This document shows, piece after piece, positions 33,792-45,131 of a stretch of DNA of 64,000 nt (positions are counted from its first letter, which is position 1; each line of letters begins with the position of its first letter). The position numbers and the translations under genes are program-made. This stretch comes from Notospermus geniculatus (taxonomy: Eukaryota > Nemertea > Pilidiophora > Heteronemertea > Lineidae): assembly GCA_002633025.1 (NCBI GenBank), contig NMRB01000797.1, positions 81,193 through 145,192 of the forward strand, read 5' to 3'. Below the pieces are notes generated by a model, which had not been told where the DNA came from, did not search any database, and saw only the letters and a list, made by a program, of their open reading frames with translations.

Positions 33792-34145
33792 CACAGATCG
33801 GGTGAAGTTGAAAAGCCACGTAGAACTACGAAAGATGTTAGTCGAACACAGGTGCTTTCTGTTCATAATGAGCATCAGTCGAAAAATCATGGCGAACTCC
33901 TCCTCATATCATCGATAAAAGTCAACGAATTTCCTATCACACCTTCATACCATCACATCACGACAAAGACACTCTCACCTTCCGTCATCGATACCAAGAT
34001 CTCCTCCCCGAACTCGCGACAAGAACAGATGCCTGGAGCGTACATCTCGCTAAGAACAAAGACTGATGATGACCAAGCACCTGGGGTCAGACACGGTTGC
34101 TCAACCTCCGTGGTGTCAGGTGATACGGATACAGAAGCCGTCTAA
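33792..34145 (+). CDS. Possible 3'-terminal coding exon
   Basis: An open frame follows an acceptor-like tract (cttgttcagacagcttttcag, ending at 33791) and reads through 117 codons to a TAA at 34143-34145. The last 50 or so codons have about 55 percent G or C at third positions by hand count, with peptides such as SPSVIDTKISSPNSRQEQMP and SVVSGDTDTEAV at the end. It is hydrophilic and rich in Ser/Thr, like the cytoplasmic tail of a membrane protein. I do not recognise the protein, see no poly(A) signal close by, and cannot exclude chance. Confidence 0.3.
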   Translation, partial: HRSGEVEKPRRTTKDVSRTQVLSVHNEHQSKNHGELLLISSIKVNEFPITPSYHHITTKTLSPSVIDTKISSPNSRQEQMPGAYISLRTKTDDDQAPGVRHGCSTSVVSGDTDTEAV

Positions 34146-34595
34146 TTATGAGACACTGGACGTATCATTTCGATGTCTATATATATACATTTGCTCTGAG
34201 CGATCATGATCAGGACAATATCAATCAATGTCTTTTCTCTCATGACTGATTCCGTTAAGACATTTTCTATTTTGTCTGTGTATCTGGAAAAAAAGGTTGT
34301 TATTTGAGGCAAGCTGTCCGTCCAGTAATGACTTCCGTGTCCCATGAGTCGTGGATATGAAGAAGAATCATTGTCCAGACACTCAGATGTTACAAGATGG
34401 CATGTGCACCTCTGAATACCAGGCCTACATCCCGGAATTTTGACCTAATGGTCCAGCTTCAAATGAGCATGTTGCCACAAAATCATCACCATGGCATCTA
34501 CCACGTCAAGTCATAGTGTCTCATGCTAATAGTGAATGACATCAGATAACGTCAAGTGACGTCACTGACAATCAGTTGGTATTTTATTTCATTGC
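34146..34595. other. No gene or repeat recognised
   Basis: Would be the 3' UTR if the exon at 33792 is real. No AATAAA was noticed. Confidence 0.35.
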
Positions 34596-34858
34596 ATTAG
34601 ATTTTTCTGTCAGGGCCGAAGCCATAGCATTACTGACCTCAGTAAGTACAGAGGAGGCCATCTCAAGCTACTCACGTTCCTCACTTGGATGGGGCCTTTT
34701 ACTTGCCATTGCAAAGGCACAAGGTACAAGGCACCACGGCTTACTGTCCCATGCAACGGACGTGAAGAGCCAGGGATGATTAATCCCATGGCCCGGGCTG
34801 GATTCGAACCCGGGACCTGCTGCTTGCTAAGCGGACATGTACTCAGTTATCAGGGCTC
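34596..34858 (-). mobile_element. SINE-A, reference full-length copy
   Basis: The best-preserved copy. Minus strand: ggagccctgataactgagta, B box gggttcgaatccagcccggg, body catgagtagcttgagatggc, and 3' part cttcggccctgacagaaaaa. About 263 bp, the working consensus for the family. Confidence 0.92.
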
Positions 34859-34899
34859 CTAAACCTGAACTACTGACACCAGCAGCTAGCTGCAACCAT

Positions 34900-35200
34900 C
34901 AGGGGCGGATCCAAGACTTGGGAAAAGAGGTGCTAGTAACATTGAAACTGCACCAAATTCCAGAATTTCAGGGTCGATTTTACAGAACTGTTGGCCAAAA
35001 AGGGAAGCCTGTGCCTGGGGCGCCCCCCCCCCCCCCCAGGGTCGAAAATTCGCAAACACTCTGGAAATTGCCTTTTTATTTATCATATATTGTGTGTCAA
35101 TTTTTGTGCTTTTCATCTCTTTGGACTTTATTGGGAGACCACATTGCCAAAGGTGAGACAGGACAAAAGAGGGGTTGGACAAACATGTTGAAATTGGACA
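34900..35200 (+). mobile_element. hAT-like ggatcca repeat, longest piece
   Basis: Begins caggggcggatccaagactt, a hAT-type terminus, passes a C run at about 35022-35038, and continues with gggtcgaaaattcgcaaaca and tgtgtgtcaatttttgtgc. It links the two halves seen separately at 31873 and 12160. Confidence 0.65.
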
Positions 35201-35249
35201 GGACTAATGTCAATTTGGCAGTTCACAACTTACTGCATTCATGATTTGT

Positions 35250-35610
35250 GGCCTCATGCCTGGCTCTTCACGTCTGTTGCAGGGGACAATAAAGGCGCCA
35301 CGTGAGAGATTTCTCGCAGAAATTGGCTCACAATGGGCAATTCACGATTATTTGTTCCTGTCATCTTACGCTGTGACCAATGACGTAAACAATTGCTCGC
35401 AGTTGAGTTGCCCATAGAGGGCCAACTTGCACGAGAAAACTCTCCCGTGGAGCAGCACCTTAAGCCGTGGTGCCTGGTACCTTGTTCCTTAGCAAGGCCA
35501 AGTAAAAGACCCCATCCAAGTGAGGGACATGAGTAGCTTGAGGTGGCCCCTCCCAGTCCGTATTTACCAGAGCCAAATGCTTTGGCTTCGGCCCTGATGG
35601 AAACATACAA
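35250..35610 (+). mobile_element. SINE-A body split by an insertion
   Basis: The body starts catgcctggctcttcacgtc, is interrupted at 35290, and resumes at agccgtggtgcctggtacc. It ends in ttcggccctgatggaaacat. The tRNA head is missing. Confidence 0.85.
35293..35460. mobile_element. Harbinger-like MITE, 168 bp, TAA duplication
   Basis: Left aggcgccacgtgagagattt; right (reverse) aggtgctgctccacgggaga. TAA lies on each side and is single in intact SINE-A copies (acagtaagcc). A 3-bp TAA duplication fits PIF/Harbinger. Arms extend about 55 bp (aattggctcacaatgggcaa and gttgcccatagagggccaac). Confidence 0.75.
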
Positions 35611-36344
35611 TACAATACCTATTGGTTGTGCCCATCACAGAAGAGTCACGCACCGACTTCACTCACTCCTTCCGCATTATAAGAGTATCCCCTGCCCCCT
35701 CCCCTGATATAATAAGTATCACGGATGAACACGGGCCATTCTTCAGCTTCTATAGACACGAATAAACGTACCTAATCATCACATGTTAATCAGAGGATTA
35801 AGCTCATTAATACATCCATTCTGATAATAATTACACCATTTTTAAGAAGGGTTGCAGGAGATAAGACTTCTGTATAAAGGGACACATCTTGCTTTTGTGT
35901 TCACAATGAAGACAGCATCAGCGTACTGAACCGCAAAATGGTAAATTAATAAGACGTAATGCCTTTATTGAAACCAACGTGCCGGATACAACTGCTTAAG
36001 AAGTGTGAATGTTGCGGCGTGCGAGGACAGTGTCTTATTAAGTAAGATCCCTCGCGTCCACTGTCTAATAACAATTGGATTAGTTATTAGTAGCATGCAA
36101 GGAAGCTGGGGACATTCCTGTGGGACCGTGTGATGACTCCATCAAACAAGGCGAGAGAAAGGGTATGGCCTTGTTTACCTTTGAAGAGAAATTGAAGGGT
36201 GACCTTGGATAAGGGAAATGGTGAATAATGATAAGGTCCGGAGCGGACTTTGAATGCTGAGTATGTAATCATGAATTCGTGAATTAGAATCATTTGATCC
36301 TTATTTCGTGGCCCGAGTTCTTGCCATTGTCTGTACGGGTAGTG
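35611..36344. other. No gene or repeat recognised
   Basis: No supportable feature. Confidence 0.45.
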
Positions 36345-36560
36345 CGCACATCAGAATGTCAGCTAAGCAAGCAGCAAGTCCCGCGTTTGAATCCCAGGCC
36401 ATAATCATTCCTGGCTCTTCATGTCCGTTGCATGGGGCGGTAAGCTGTGGTGCCTTGTTCCTTTGCAAGGGCAAGTAAAAGATCCCATCCAAGTGAGGAA
36501 CACGTGTAGCTTGAGATAGCCTCTTCCATCTTACCAGGGCCAATGACTTCGACCCTGATC
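36345..36560 (+). mobile_element. SINE-A with eroded head
   Basis: B box reads gcgtttgaatcccaggcc; the body is intact to ttcgaccctgat. Another SINE-A body follows seven bases later in the same orientation. Confidence 0.85.
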
Positions 36561-36566
36561 GCTCCC

Positions 36567-36738
36567 TGGCTCTTCACGTTCATCACATCGGACAAGCCGT
36601 GGTGCCTTGTACCTTGTGCCTTTACAAGGTCAAGTAAAAGACCGCATCCAAATGAGGAACATGAGTAGCTTGAGATAGCCTCTTCCATACTTACCGGGGC
36701 TAATAATGCTTTGATTTTGACCCTGACGGAAAAAATCG
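36567..36738 (+). mobile_element. SINE-A body, tandem copy
   Basis: From ccctggctcttcacgttcat to gaccctgacggaaaaaatcg. Headless. Confidence 0.85.
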
Positions 36739-37654
36739 CATATAATACAAATACCACAAGAAAGAGTTTTCTTTGATTGCTATTTCATAGAACTTTCCAA
36801 CCAAATTACAGTCTCACTTCAGACAGAACATGAGTCGCGCGTATGAAGTCAGTCCTATGAATTTCATTGTGTTTGTCCGACCCTGCTTTTGTCCTGTCTC
36901 ACCTTGACAATGTGGTCACTCAGTAAAGTCTCGTTGTAATATCACATTTTATCTGACCTTTGCTGGTAAAAATAGAAACTCCACCGGTGATGTGCAATAC
37001 AGAAGACTTTAAAAAGGCAAAAAACAAGAAGTAATTTCGTTCTTTTAGTAGAGGAACATCTTTTCAAGTTATTGGTTCAGTTTTGATGTCAACTAGCCAA
37101 AGGCTGTAAGGGGCACAATTGACGACCAATAGCCAAAAATGACACACCCTAATTTAGCAAATTGACCTATGATTCCTTGCGTGTAATTGTCAATGATTGC
37201 TATGACTTTGTCAATACGTTAATTGCGGGCCCCTTGGTCAGACAATGATGGAGGTAAATGATGATGATGATGATGATGATGACAAACTTCGCCAACTTAT
37301 GCTCAGAATCCTGAGGCTTTGCAGACGTCAAAACGTTTGACCCCAATTATTATGATGACAGACAGTGATTTTTTTCTTACAAAGTGCCTTTTAGGTACGG
37401 TATCAGCGTTACTTTCAGATTGTGAGGTTGCCATTGGTGAACAATCGGCTAGAAAATGGATGAAGTTTGTGAGATCAGGACACGTCACAATCAGGAAGAT
37501 TGGCCACAGCTGAAGAGAGATGTTGGGGTTTGGAGGCACAGTGGGGCACATGATGAAACTGGGAGAAATTGTCGTAAATTGCTCCCCTTTACTTGGTACA
37601 TACCACAAGGGACAAGATAGGGTGTCCCAAAAAAATACGCGCAAGGAAACTTCC
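36739..37654. other. No gene; (ATG)8 at 37258-37281
   Basis: Apart from the trinucleotide run nothing is supported. The overlapping 120- and 64-codon frames on opposite strands show no motifs. Confidence 0.5.
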
Positions 37655-37832
37655 CTCAGTCCCAAACCACTGGTATGAATGGGTAGAGATTGAGAATCTT
37701 TCTAGGAGAAAAATAACACCAAGATACTTAGATTCGGTCCAGTAGTTTTAGCTCCAGCGCTATTTTTGTGAAGCAAAGTCAGAGGTCTTTTCATCAAAGA
37801 GGCTGTTCGTTTTCAGGGGGCCACCCTGTGTA
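37655..37832 (+). mobile_element. R3 foldback fragment
   Basis: cccaaaccactggtatgaat through attcggtccagtagttttag to gggggccaccctg; one arm plus terminus. Confidence 0.7.
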
Positions 37833-38185
37833 CGGAATTGTGAACATAGACAATGTTGACTTTTAAGATACATCTTTGGTCTACCTCAATCTTTACAATG
37901 AAAATTCACACAAAGCAAATTCTCATTAAAGCAATCACCAGAACCACATCACCAAGGAGACAGACATCTCATCGTCTCAGAATACCTCTATGAATACCTC
38001 CAAAGGCTAAATGGTGGACAGTCGACATGTGCCTAATGATTCCCTAATGATAATCCTCAAAAGCTGTCTAATAAAAACCTCTTGAAAAGGTTGTTTGGAC
38101 TTGTTCTCTTCCTAATGGCTTTATAACTATTTGTTTCTTGTTAAGGCCGAGCATGTTTGAATGCTCGTTTCTGACTCCACTTCCC

Positions 38186-38607
38186 TTAAAGGACCAAGGT
38201 ATTGTCACTTTTTCTCGACAGCCGGCGCCACCGTGCCACTCTCCAACCCGGGGACTAACTACGCTGTTGGCAAATTGACCCGATTTACTACGTACATATT
38301 GTAATGCATTTTTGTGGTTCGTCTTACTGCTGCTAGGTGGCTCCCTCTGTCGGCAGTCAAATAACGCATTAGAGATCCAATACCTACCTCCGTTAAAGGA
38401 CCACGGTGTGTGATCTCCAATGAGTAATCTGACTGCTGACGTAGAGGGAGCCACCTAGCAGCAGCAACACGAACTACAAAAATCCATTACAAAATTTACC
38501 TAGTGAATCGGGTTCATTCACCAACAATACAATTTGTCCCTTGGGTTGGAGAGTGGCGCGGTGGCAACAGCTGTCGAGAAAAAGTGGCAATACCGTGGTC
38601 CTTTCTA
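38186..38607. mobile_element. R2 foldback, about 420 bp, TTAA-type end
   Basis: Left ttaaaggaccaaggtattgt; right (reverse) ttagaaaggaccacggtatt. The arms contain gagagtggcgc/gtgccactctcc and ctaggtggctccctc, inverted across the centre. A third terminus-like word (gttaaaggaccacggtg) sits in the middle near 38394, suggesting one element inserted within or next to another. Confidence 0.75.
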
Positions 38608-38672
38608 AGTACGTACTAGTGGTCAATATACGATGTACAGAATATTAACTCCACGGGTATTAAGCCAATGTA

Positions 38673-38918
38673 TGGACGATTCTCGAATTTGCAGATCTGC
38701 ACACTTCTGCCGAAATCTCAACCAGAACCTTGATCTGAAACCAGCTGACGTGATGCAATCCATTATTCAGCAATGGTTGACTCTGACGAAACGTCTTCCA
38801 AGTCACTGTCGTGGGGTTTTCTGTGTCACATCATTCAGTTTCAGACCGAGGTTATGGTTTAGATTTTGGCGGAAGTGCGAAGATCTTTGTCGTTTACATC
38901 AATTTGGGAACGATCTGT
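38673..38918. mobile_element. MITE-1, diverged copy
   Basis: tggacgattctcgaatttgc at the left, aatttgggaacgatctg at the right. The interior matches 11000-11244 throughout. Confidence 0.8.
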
Positions 38919-38930
38919 TGTATTTTATTT

Positions 38931-39072
38931 TTCCACCAGGGTCGAAGCCAAAGTGTCATTGGAGTTGGTAAGTGTGTAAGAGGCCATCACAAGCTACTCA
39001 TGTTCCTCACTTGGATGGGGTCTTTTACTTGCCCTTGCAAAGGTACAAGGTACAAGACTCCACTGTCCCATA
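38931..39072 (-). mobile_element. SINE-A body
   Basis: ccaccagggtcgaagccaaa to tccactgtcccata; the head is missing. It directly abuts the MITE-1 copy. Confidence 0.8.
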
Positions 39073-39297
39073 AGCCAAGGTGATTTACTAGACAATGGAA
39101 GGCAGTCTACCACCCTCATAAAAGTCATAAAAGACCTCATCTAATTATCGCAGTGGTCAGTGTACAGCAATTAAGCAATGATATAATGAATTGATTATAC
39201 ACTGGAGGGTTTTATCATTAGGTAAAGACAGAGATGTGCCAACGCCATAATTGGGTACCGGTAGACTAAATCTCCCACTGCCAACGCCAATTCTGTG

Positions 39298-39567
39298 TTA
39301 GTGTTTATCATGTCCACTAGCAAATGGCAAGTCCCGAGTTCGAATCCACCCGGGCCATATGGGATTTCATTCACTGTGGGAATCATCCCTGGTTTTTCAC
39401 GTTCATCGCATGGGACAGCAAGCCTTGGTACCTTGTACCTTGTACCTTTGCAAGGACAAGTAAAAGACCCCATCCAAGTAAGGAACATGAGTAGCTTGAG
39501 ATGGCCTCTTCCATAATATTCACCATGGCCGTTTGGCTTCAGCCCTGATGGAAAGATACAAATACAA
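39298..39567 (+). mobile_element. SINE-A, nearly complete
   Basis: Head gtttatcatgtccactagca, B box gagttcgaatccacccgggc, with the body and 3' end cttcagccctgatggaaaga. The extreme 5' end is lost. Confidence 0.88.
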
Positions 39568-40049
39568 CACAATACTGAAAGCAGCAAATCTTTGTCAGAA
39601 TCACATCATGTTTGCAGATCTCAAGGTCATGGAGGACAATTACCGTCCTTGTAACTCGATATTATCTTGAGGGAGTAATCAGAGAGGACATCATACTGTT
39701 GATGACGATACCGTGAAACATGTGCGGTAATCCGAAAACAGTGCAATTACAGGAGAAACAATGGTATAATTACTGTCGTTAGAGGGATCATGGATGCTGA
39801 TTGGTGTGGAAGAATTTTGTCAGGTTCCCGTTACAGAAATAAATGGGAGGGACGTCTTTTTTGCCTGCCAACGATCAGACATATGTGTCTCTTAGTTTGG
39901 TGTGAACGTGACATCATGGACACTCTGGAACACCGAATTGGCCATATTTGGAATAGGATTTTTTCATCTCAGATTAGTGCCTGTCTCGTGTATCTGTGTA
40001 GATCATAGATGCCCTGGCCTGGTAGTCGAGTGGTTTAACTTAGCCTACC
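39568..40049. other. No gene or repeat recognised
   Basis: No supportable feature. Confidence 0.45.
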
Positions 40050-40430
40050 GTACATCACACTTGCCACTGGAGACAACTAGTCGCTACTGACCTACTGGCA
40101 ACTGGGAGGATCTAGCTGGAACTAGTCGCCAGAAATGGTCGATGTACGCAGCCTTGCGACTCGCTGGAACTGAGATTCAGTCGCTGCAATGTAGTGGCTT
40201 GCAACTGATCAGAGCCAGTTTTCTGAACGAAACCTAGTCTCATCGAGTCTCAATGCCCCGGATGTTACCTGAGTTGCTGCCAGTCGCAAGTGCGATGTAC
40301 GCAGTCAGGACACCACAACTGATTGGATCATCCTAGTATTACTGAGTTGCTGAATCTGCGATGTGCGCACAGCACGTACATCACCAGCGACTGATCAGAT
40401 CAGTTGCTTCCAGTCGCAAGTGTAGTGGAC
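40050..40430. mobile_element. Foldback with cacttgc-cactgg ends and cgatgtacgcag repeats
   Basis: Left gtacatcacacttgccactg; right (reverse) gtccactacacttgcgactg. Internally cagtcgcaagtg and gcgatgtacgcag recur several times. It resembles 31492 and 56280 in being built of gcaact/agttgc words. Confidence 0.65.
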
Positions 40431-41157
40431 TCCATACCTCCAGCAAAACCCAAAGGGTAGAAGCTGAAAAACATTCATGTAAGACAAGACCAAATCATAT
40501 GGACACAGAAGACTGCAAACCTCCTTCAAACTTTCTCTATGTATCGATATTGAAGCCATCTCTCAAAAAAATGACTGCTATTACCCTTGTGTGTCTTTTA
40601 AAGATGATGTTAAGGAGTACTACATCACACCATGGAGCCCCGAAAAAAATATCAGACGAAAGATGGCTGAAGTCCAATCATACAATGGTCATCTCAAATG
40701 ACGCCAGGCTCAGGGATGGCTCAAGGTTATAGCCTCTGGTAATCCTCCCATAGCAGGGCTCCTCTTCATACACTCGCACACAAAAGTTTGTGTGTAGACC
40801 TATGTGTGAATGGATGAAACCCCTGCTCTGGAGGTTGCCCTCTGGCGAAATGTCCTGATGACACCAACATTGTGACAGATTCATTTGCAATCAACTCCAA
40901 TGGAAATCAAGAGTGGCCATCAGATTTGTGTGGATATCACTAGTAACAGATGAATGCCCCAAGGCTATCAAAAGTTTCCATATGGCCATGAACTATTTCA
41001 TACTTCTGCTGGGGAGGAATTGCTAAAAGGGTGCAATGGGCAACATGGCCTACCCACCCCTCAGGCAGTTACCCATACCGGTACTGGAAAGGCAAAGCTG
41101 CACTACAAGAAATACATCAAATGCTTCATGTAATTCAAATACATCATGTACTTCAAA
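40431..41157. other. No gene or repeat recognised
   Basis: No supportable feature. Confidence 0.45.
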
Positions 41158-41412
41158 GGGCCCGGACAGCCAAGTGGTTATCATGTCTGCTTAGCAAGTG
41201 GCAGGTCCCGGGTTTGAATCCAGCATGGGTCATATGGGATTATCATCCCTGGCTCTTCAGGTCCATCGTATGGGACAGTAAGCCGTGGTGCCTTGTACCT
41301 TGTGCCTTTGGAAGGGCAAGTAAAAGGAAGGAACATGAGTAACTTGAGATGGCCTCTTCCGTACTTACCAGGGCCAATAATGCAATGGCTTCGGCCCTGA
41401 CGGAAAAATACA
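41158..41412 (+). mobile_element. SINE-A, internal deletion
   Basis: Head gccaagtggttatcatgtct and B box gggtttgaatccagc are good; the accccatccaagtg part of the body is deleted between caagtaaaagg and aaggaacatg. Confidence 0.88.
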
Positions 41413-41950
41413 AATACAACACTTTCAATATTCCAGGGTATCTGCCACTGGGGGTGAAAATCCCTTAAAGAAAATGTCAGGAAAATATGTTTTCGGGGTT
41501 ACAAACAAATTTCTGAGGGCCGTTTTATGCAGAAGGGCCGCTGCAGCACCACAACATCTGGTGTTACCCCTTTTTTCAATTTCTGGCAGAAACCGTGTTT
41601 TCCCTCAGAAACTACATTAAATGTCATGCCTGCAACGCTCTGAATCAGCTAAGTTGACGTCAAATTGATTTCCTTATGCAGCTCTGTCACCAATTAACTA
41701 CCACAAAGGAAATGGAGTGATTTGATTAAATATGTGAAATTTCATTATGTCTCTCATACAACGGAGTCAAATGGCACAATCAGATGTTTAAGAAAGCGAT
41801 CCATCCATTTTACATGGCACTGATCGATATTCACAGAATTGGAGAATGTTGTTCGACGTGTGGAATGGCAGCATGCTGCAGGGAATGACCCAGAATCATG
41901 CCTGAAGCCAGAGTTCCATTTCTGCAGGACGAATTGGGTTTTAATATTTG
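41413..41950. other. No gene or repeat recognised
   Basis: No supportable feature. Confidence 0.45.
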
Positions 41951-42215
41951 ATTTTTCCGTCAGGGCCGAAGCCACAGCATTATTGGCCTGGTAAGTATGG
42001 GAGAGGCCATCTCAAGCTACTCATGTTCCTCACTTGGATGGGGTCTTTTACTTGCCCTTGCAAAGACACAAGGTACAAGGCACCACAGCTTACTGTCCCA
42101 TGCGGTGGACATGAAGAGGCGGGAATGAAATCCCATATGGCATGGCGTGGGATTCGAACCCGGGACCTGCCGCTTGCTGAGCGGACGTGATGACCACTCG
42201 GCTATCAAGGCTCTT
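41951..42215 (-). mobile_element. SINE-A, full length
   Basis: B box ggattcgaacccgggacc on the plus strand; the A-box region is tgaccactcggctatcaagg. Paired head-to-head with the copy at 42293. Confidence 0.9.
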
Positions 42216-42292
42216 CAGGAATTGGAATTGGCGATAAACACTTTCAGCAGGGTTCATGTCCCCACCATCATATCTTGAAATCATGAGTGGCT

Positions 42293-42540
42293 TGAGCCTT
42301 GATGGCCTAGTGGTTATCACATCCGCTAAGCAAGCAGCAGGTCCCAGGTTCGAATCCAGCCTGGGCCATATGGGTTAATCATCCCTTGCCCTTCACGTCC
42401 GTAAGCCATGGTGCCTTGTACCTTGTGCCTTTGCAAGGGCAAGTAAAAGACCCCATCCAAGTGAGGAATATGAGTAGCTTGAGATGGGATCTTGTACTGA
42501 CCAAGCCAATTATGCTGTGGCCTCAGCCCTGATGGAAGTG
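42293..42540 (+). mobile_element. SINE-A, full length
   Basis: Head gagccttgatggcctagtgg, B box caggttcgaatccagcctgg. With 41951-42215 it forms a large inverted pair separated by about 77 bp. Confidence 0.9.
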
Positions 42541-42966
42541 TACGGGAGTGTATAAAGAGGAGCGAGACCAAAGCCCTTCGGTGGGAGGATGCTCTGTCAT
42601 ATCTGTGATCGGCAGCCAGTTTCAGATGTCACCAAATCTGCCAAAAAGGATAGATACTGACCTCGACTTCTGGAACTCAAGGCCGATATTCTCCTTTTTA
42701 TTGCCAATATATTATCCACCACCACACTGTCATTGAGTGTTCATTCACCTTGAACTCAAACCAATAACAAATCTGTTCGTCACATTTGACGATGGCAGCT
42801 AGAACTGTCCTCTTCATCATGTACGTACACATTGTACAGCTCATATTGACAATCTTAGGCTGAAACGGACAACAGGGAACACATGATTTTTGCCAAACTG
42901 AAGAAAGAACATACGCGTGCAATTGACTCCTTCGCAAGACGCATTCTATCAGATGAATGTGTTTTA
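42541..42966. other. No gene or repeat recognised
   Basis: No supportable feature. Confidence 0.45.
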
Positions 42967-43298
42967 CAGGGCTTCCACCAAAATATTTTTGGGGGGGGAT
43001 TGCCCTTTCCAACTTTTGGGGGGAGGGGATTTTACACATGCCCGGCGCTACCAGAGCAGGATACGCCAAAACTGCGTAGTGAGACCTCACCATGAAAACT
43101 GTGTGGTGAGACCAAAAAAGATTCTGATGTCAGGCCTGGATTGCAAAGGGTGGCTTAACTTATAAAGATTTTTTATTTACGGCACTGAAAACATGTGCGG
43201 GAATGGCCTGCTTTGGCTATTTTTTCTTGCAGGTAATACCATGAATACGGGAGTTTTGGCGGGATCCCGCAATCGATCTGCTTAGCAGAAGCCCTGTA
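42967..43298. mobile_element. hAT-like MITE, cagggcttc ends
   Basis: Left cagggcttccaccaaaatat; right gcagaagccctg. The interior (ccaacttttgggggg, cagagcaggatacgcc, gaaaacatgtgcgggaatgg) matches 48711-49034. The right flank is overwritten by the pogo-like element. Confidence 0.75.
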
Positions 43299-43301
43299 TT
43301 A

Positions 43302-43480
43302 CAGTGGAACCTCTCTATTAAGGACACCTTTCAGGACTCATTGTTTTTGTCCTCAATTGAGAGGTGTCCAGATCACAGAGGTTAAAATGAATAGAAATGA
43401 TCAATTTGGGACTAAACTTTGGTGTCCTTAATAGAGAGGTGTCCTCCTGGCAGAGGTGTCCATTAAGCGAGGTTCCAATG
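43302..43480. mobile_element. pogo/Tigger-like MITE, 179 bp
   Basis: cagtggaacctctctattaa at the left; tccattaagcgaggttcca then atg at the right, flanked by TA. It is the inverse of the 26729-26903 copy. Confidence 0.8.
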
Positions 43481-43903
43481 TACTTGTTACCAAATTTAGC
43501 AAACTGTTAAATTATGATCCCGACTTCGCTACTTATCTCGGAGTCTGCCGTTATATACATGATAGATGACCCTCACTGGCTCCAAAGATCTGATCAAATA
43601 TTTGGTCAGTTCATCTTGGCCTTGCATGGACGAAATATAGTTTGTTCTCCGAGGGTAATGACCTGTTATAGTCGTTAGAGGTCATTAATATAAAGTGACA
43701 AACACCCGTGAATTTCTCATATGACTTTCATGAGAAGTTTCATCAAATATGTTTTGCCGTGATTGAAGTATTTTCATCTCATGAAACCACGATCGTGCCA
43801 ATAGTTGGTTCACAGTATCAGTGTTGAGCTGACGACAGAAAAGGGTCTTACATCAGAGACCCTCTTTTAGGTCCCTTGTCAAATGCACAGTTCACCGGCC
43901 CAT
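43481..43903. other. No gene or repeat recognised
   Basis: No supportable feature. Confidence 0.45.
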
Positions 43904-44195
43904 AAAAAAGTTTGGGTTTATAGTCTGATATCAACAACAGTAGAGGTTATCACCTGACTTCAAACTTTAACCCCAGTCTATCCTGAAACCTTTGGACAAA
44001 GATGATTCATCCTGGAGTCACTTAGCGCCACACTGTGTCTCATTTCAGAACTAACTCCAAGATCGTATGGGAAGGTCTGCCAGATGTCAATTTCACCAGT
44101 CACCCATCTACGTACTAACCGTGCTCGACATTGCTTAACTTACCTCAGAGACCAACATGCCAACCACTAGGCCATAAAGGAAATCCTCCATGGCC
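43904..44195 (-). mobile_element. SINE-C, full length with shared tail
   Basis: Minus strand: ggaggatttcctttatggcc, tagtggttggcatg, then aagttaagcaatgtcgagca and ggttagtacgtagatgggtg (5S-like), a body, and a 3' tail matching SINE-B (plus strand aaaaagtttgggtttatagt, then ctgatatcaacaac). Confidence 0.85.
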
Positions 44196-44739
44196 AGCAG
44201 GGTCGCATATAACTGGGGGCCAGTTCAATACATACCTTTCCCAAAGGGTCAGTCTTTTTTACATGATCGCTATGGTCCAGTAATGAAAGACCCCTCGGAG
44301 GTCATTACCACCAACAAGATATGAGAAACAATTACCTAGAGAACATGAGCATGTCTCCCTGATGACACCTAATCACCATGTGACCAATTCATCACTACCT
44401 CTATCCGCCAACAAAACTAGCAACACCTTATTGGTCTCAAAGGACAAACAAAACTGGCCGCAGAATCCCGCTCGCTTTTCTTGCCATCGGAAGATGTGTC
44501 CTTGCATTATCGGGACCCAAGGGGCCAATCAGCTGAAGAAGTTGTCACGAGATACCAGCTCCCATCGATGCCCCCACTTTACCGTTGTTCAAAGCAATGA
44601 AACTTGAGGCAGTGGACAGTGTTCTCTTAGTAATTACCTTTCACAGGGATCATCCAGAAGGTCTTCGTGGAATTACCAGTAAAAGCAGTACATGACGTGA
44701 GATCTTTTATCTTGTATTTTTGATTCGGTATTGACATGA
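44196..44739. other. No gene confidently seen
   Basis: An 81-codon plus frame at 44362-44607 has no recognisable motif. Confidence 0.45.
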
Positions 44740-44882
44740 ACATTTGAAGAGCGCTGATACTGAGTGGTTATCACGTCCGCAAAACAAGCAGCAGGTCCTG
44801 GGTTTGAATCAGCCCAGGCCGTATGGGATATCATCTCTGGCTCCTCACGTCCATCGCACAGGACAGCAAGCTTTGCCCTTTA
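44740..44882 (+). mobile_element. SINE-A 5' half
   Basis: tactgagtggttatcacgtc and gggtttgaatcagcccaggc, ending after ggacagcaagctttgcc. The 3' half is missing. Confidence 0.8.
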
Positions 44883-45128
44883 CTGAGGAGGCATCTGCTT
44901 GGCAAGCAGAGCAGGTCCCAGGTTCGAATCCAGCCCGCGCCATTTTGATATCATCCCTGGCTATTCATACGTCACATGGGACAGTAAGCCATGGCGCCTT
45001 GTACCTTGTGCCTTTGCAAGGGCAAGTAAAAGACCCCATCCAAGTGAGGAACATGAGTAGCTTGAGATGGCCTCTTCTATACTTACCAGGTAATGCTATG
45101 GCTTCGGCCCTGAGGAAAAGATACAAAT
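44883..45128 (+). mobile_element. SINE-A, second of three in a row
   Basis: Head aggcatctgcttggcaagca, B box caggttcgaatccagcccgc; the body is complete to cttcggccctgaggaaaag. Confidence 0.85.
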
Positions 45129-45131
45129 ACA

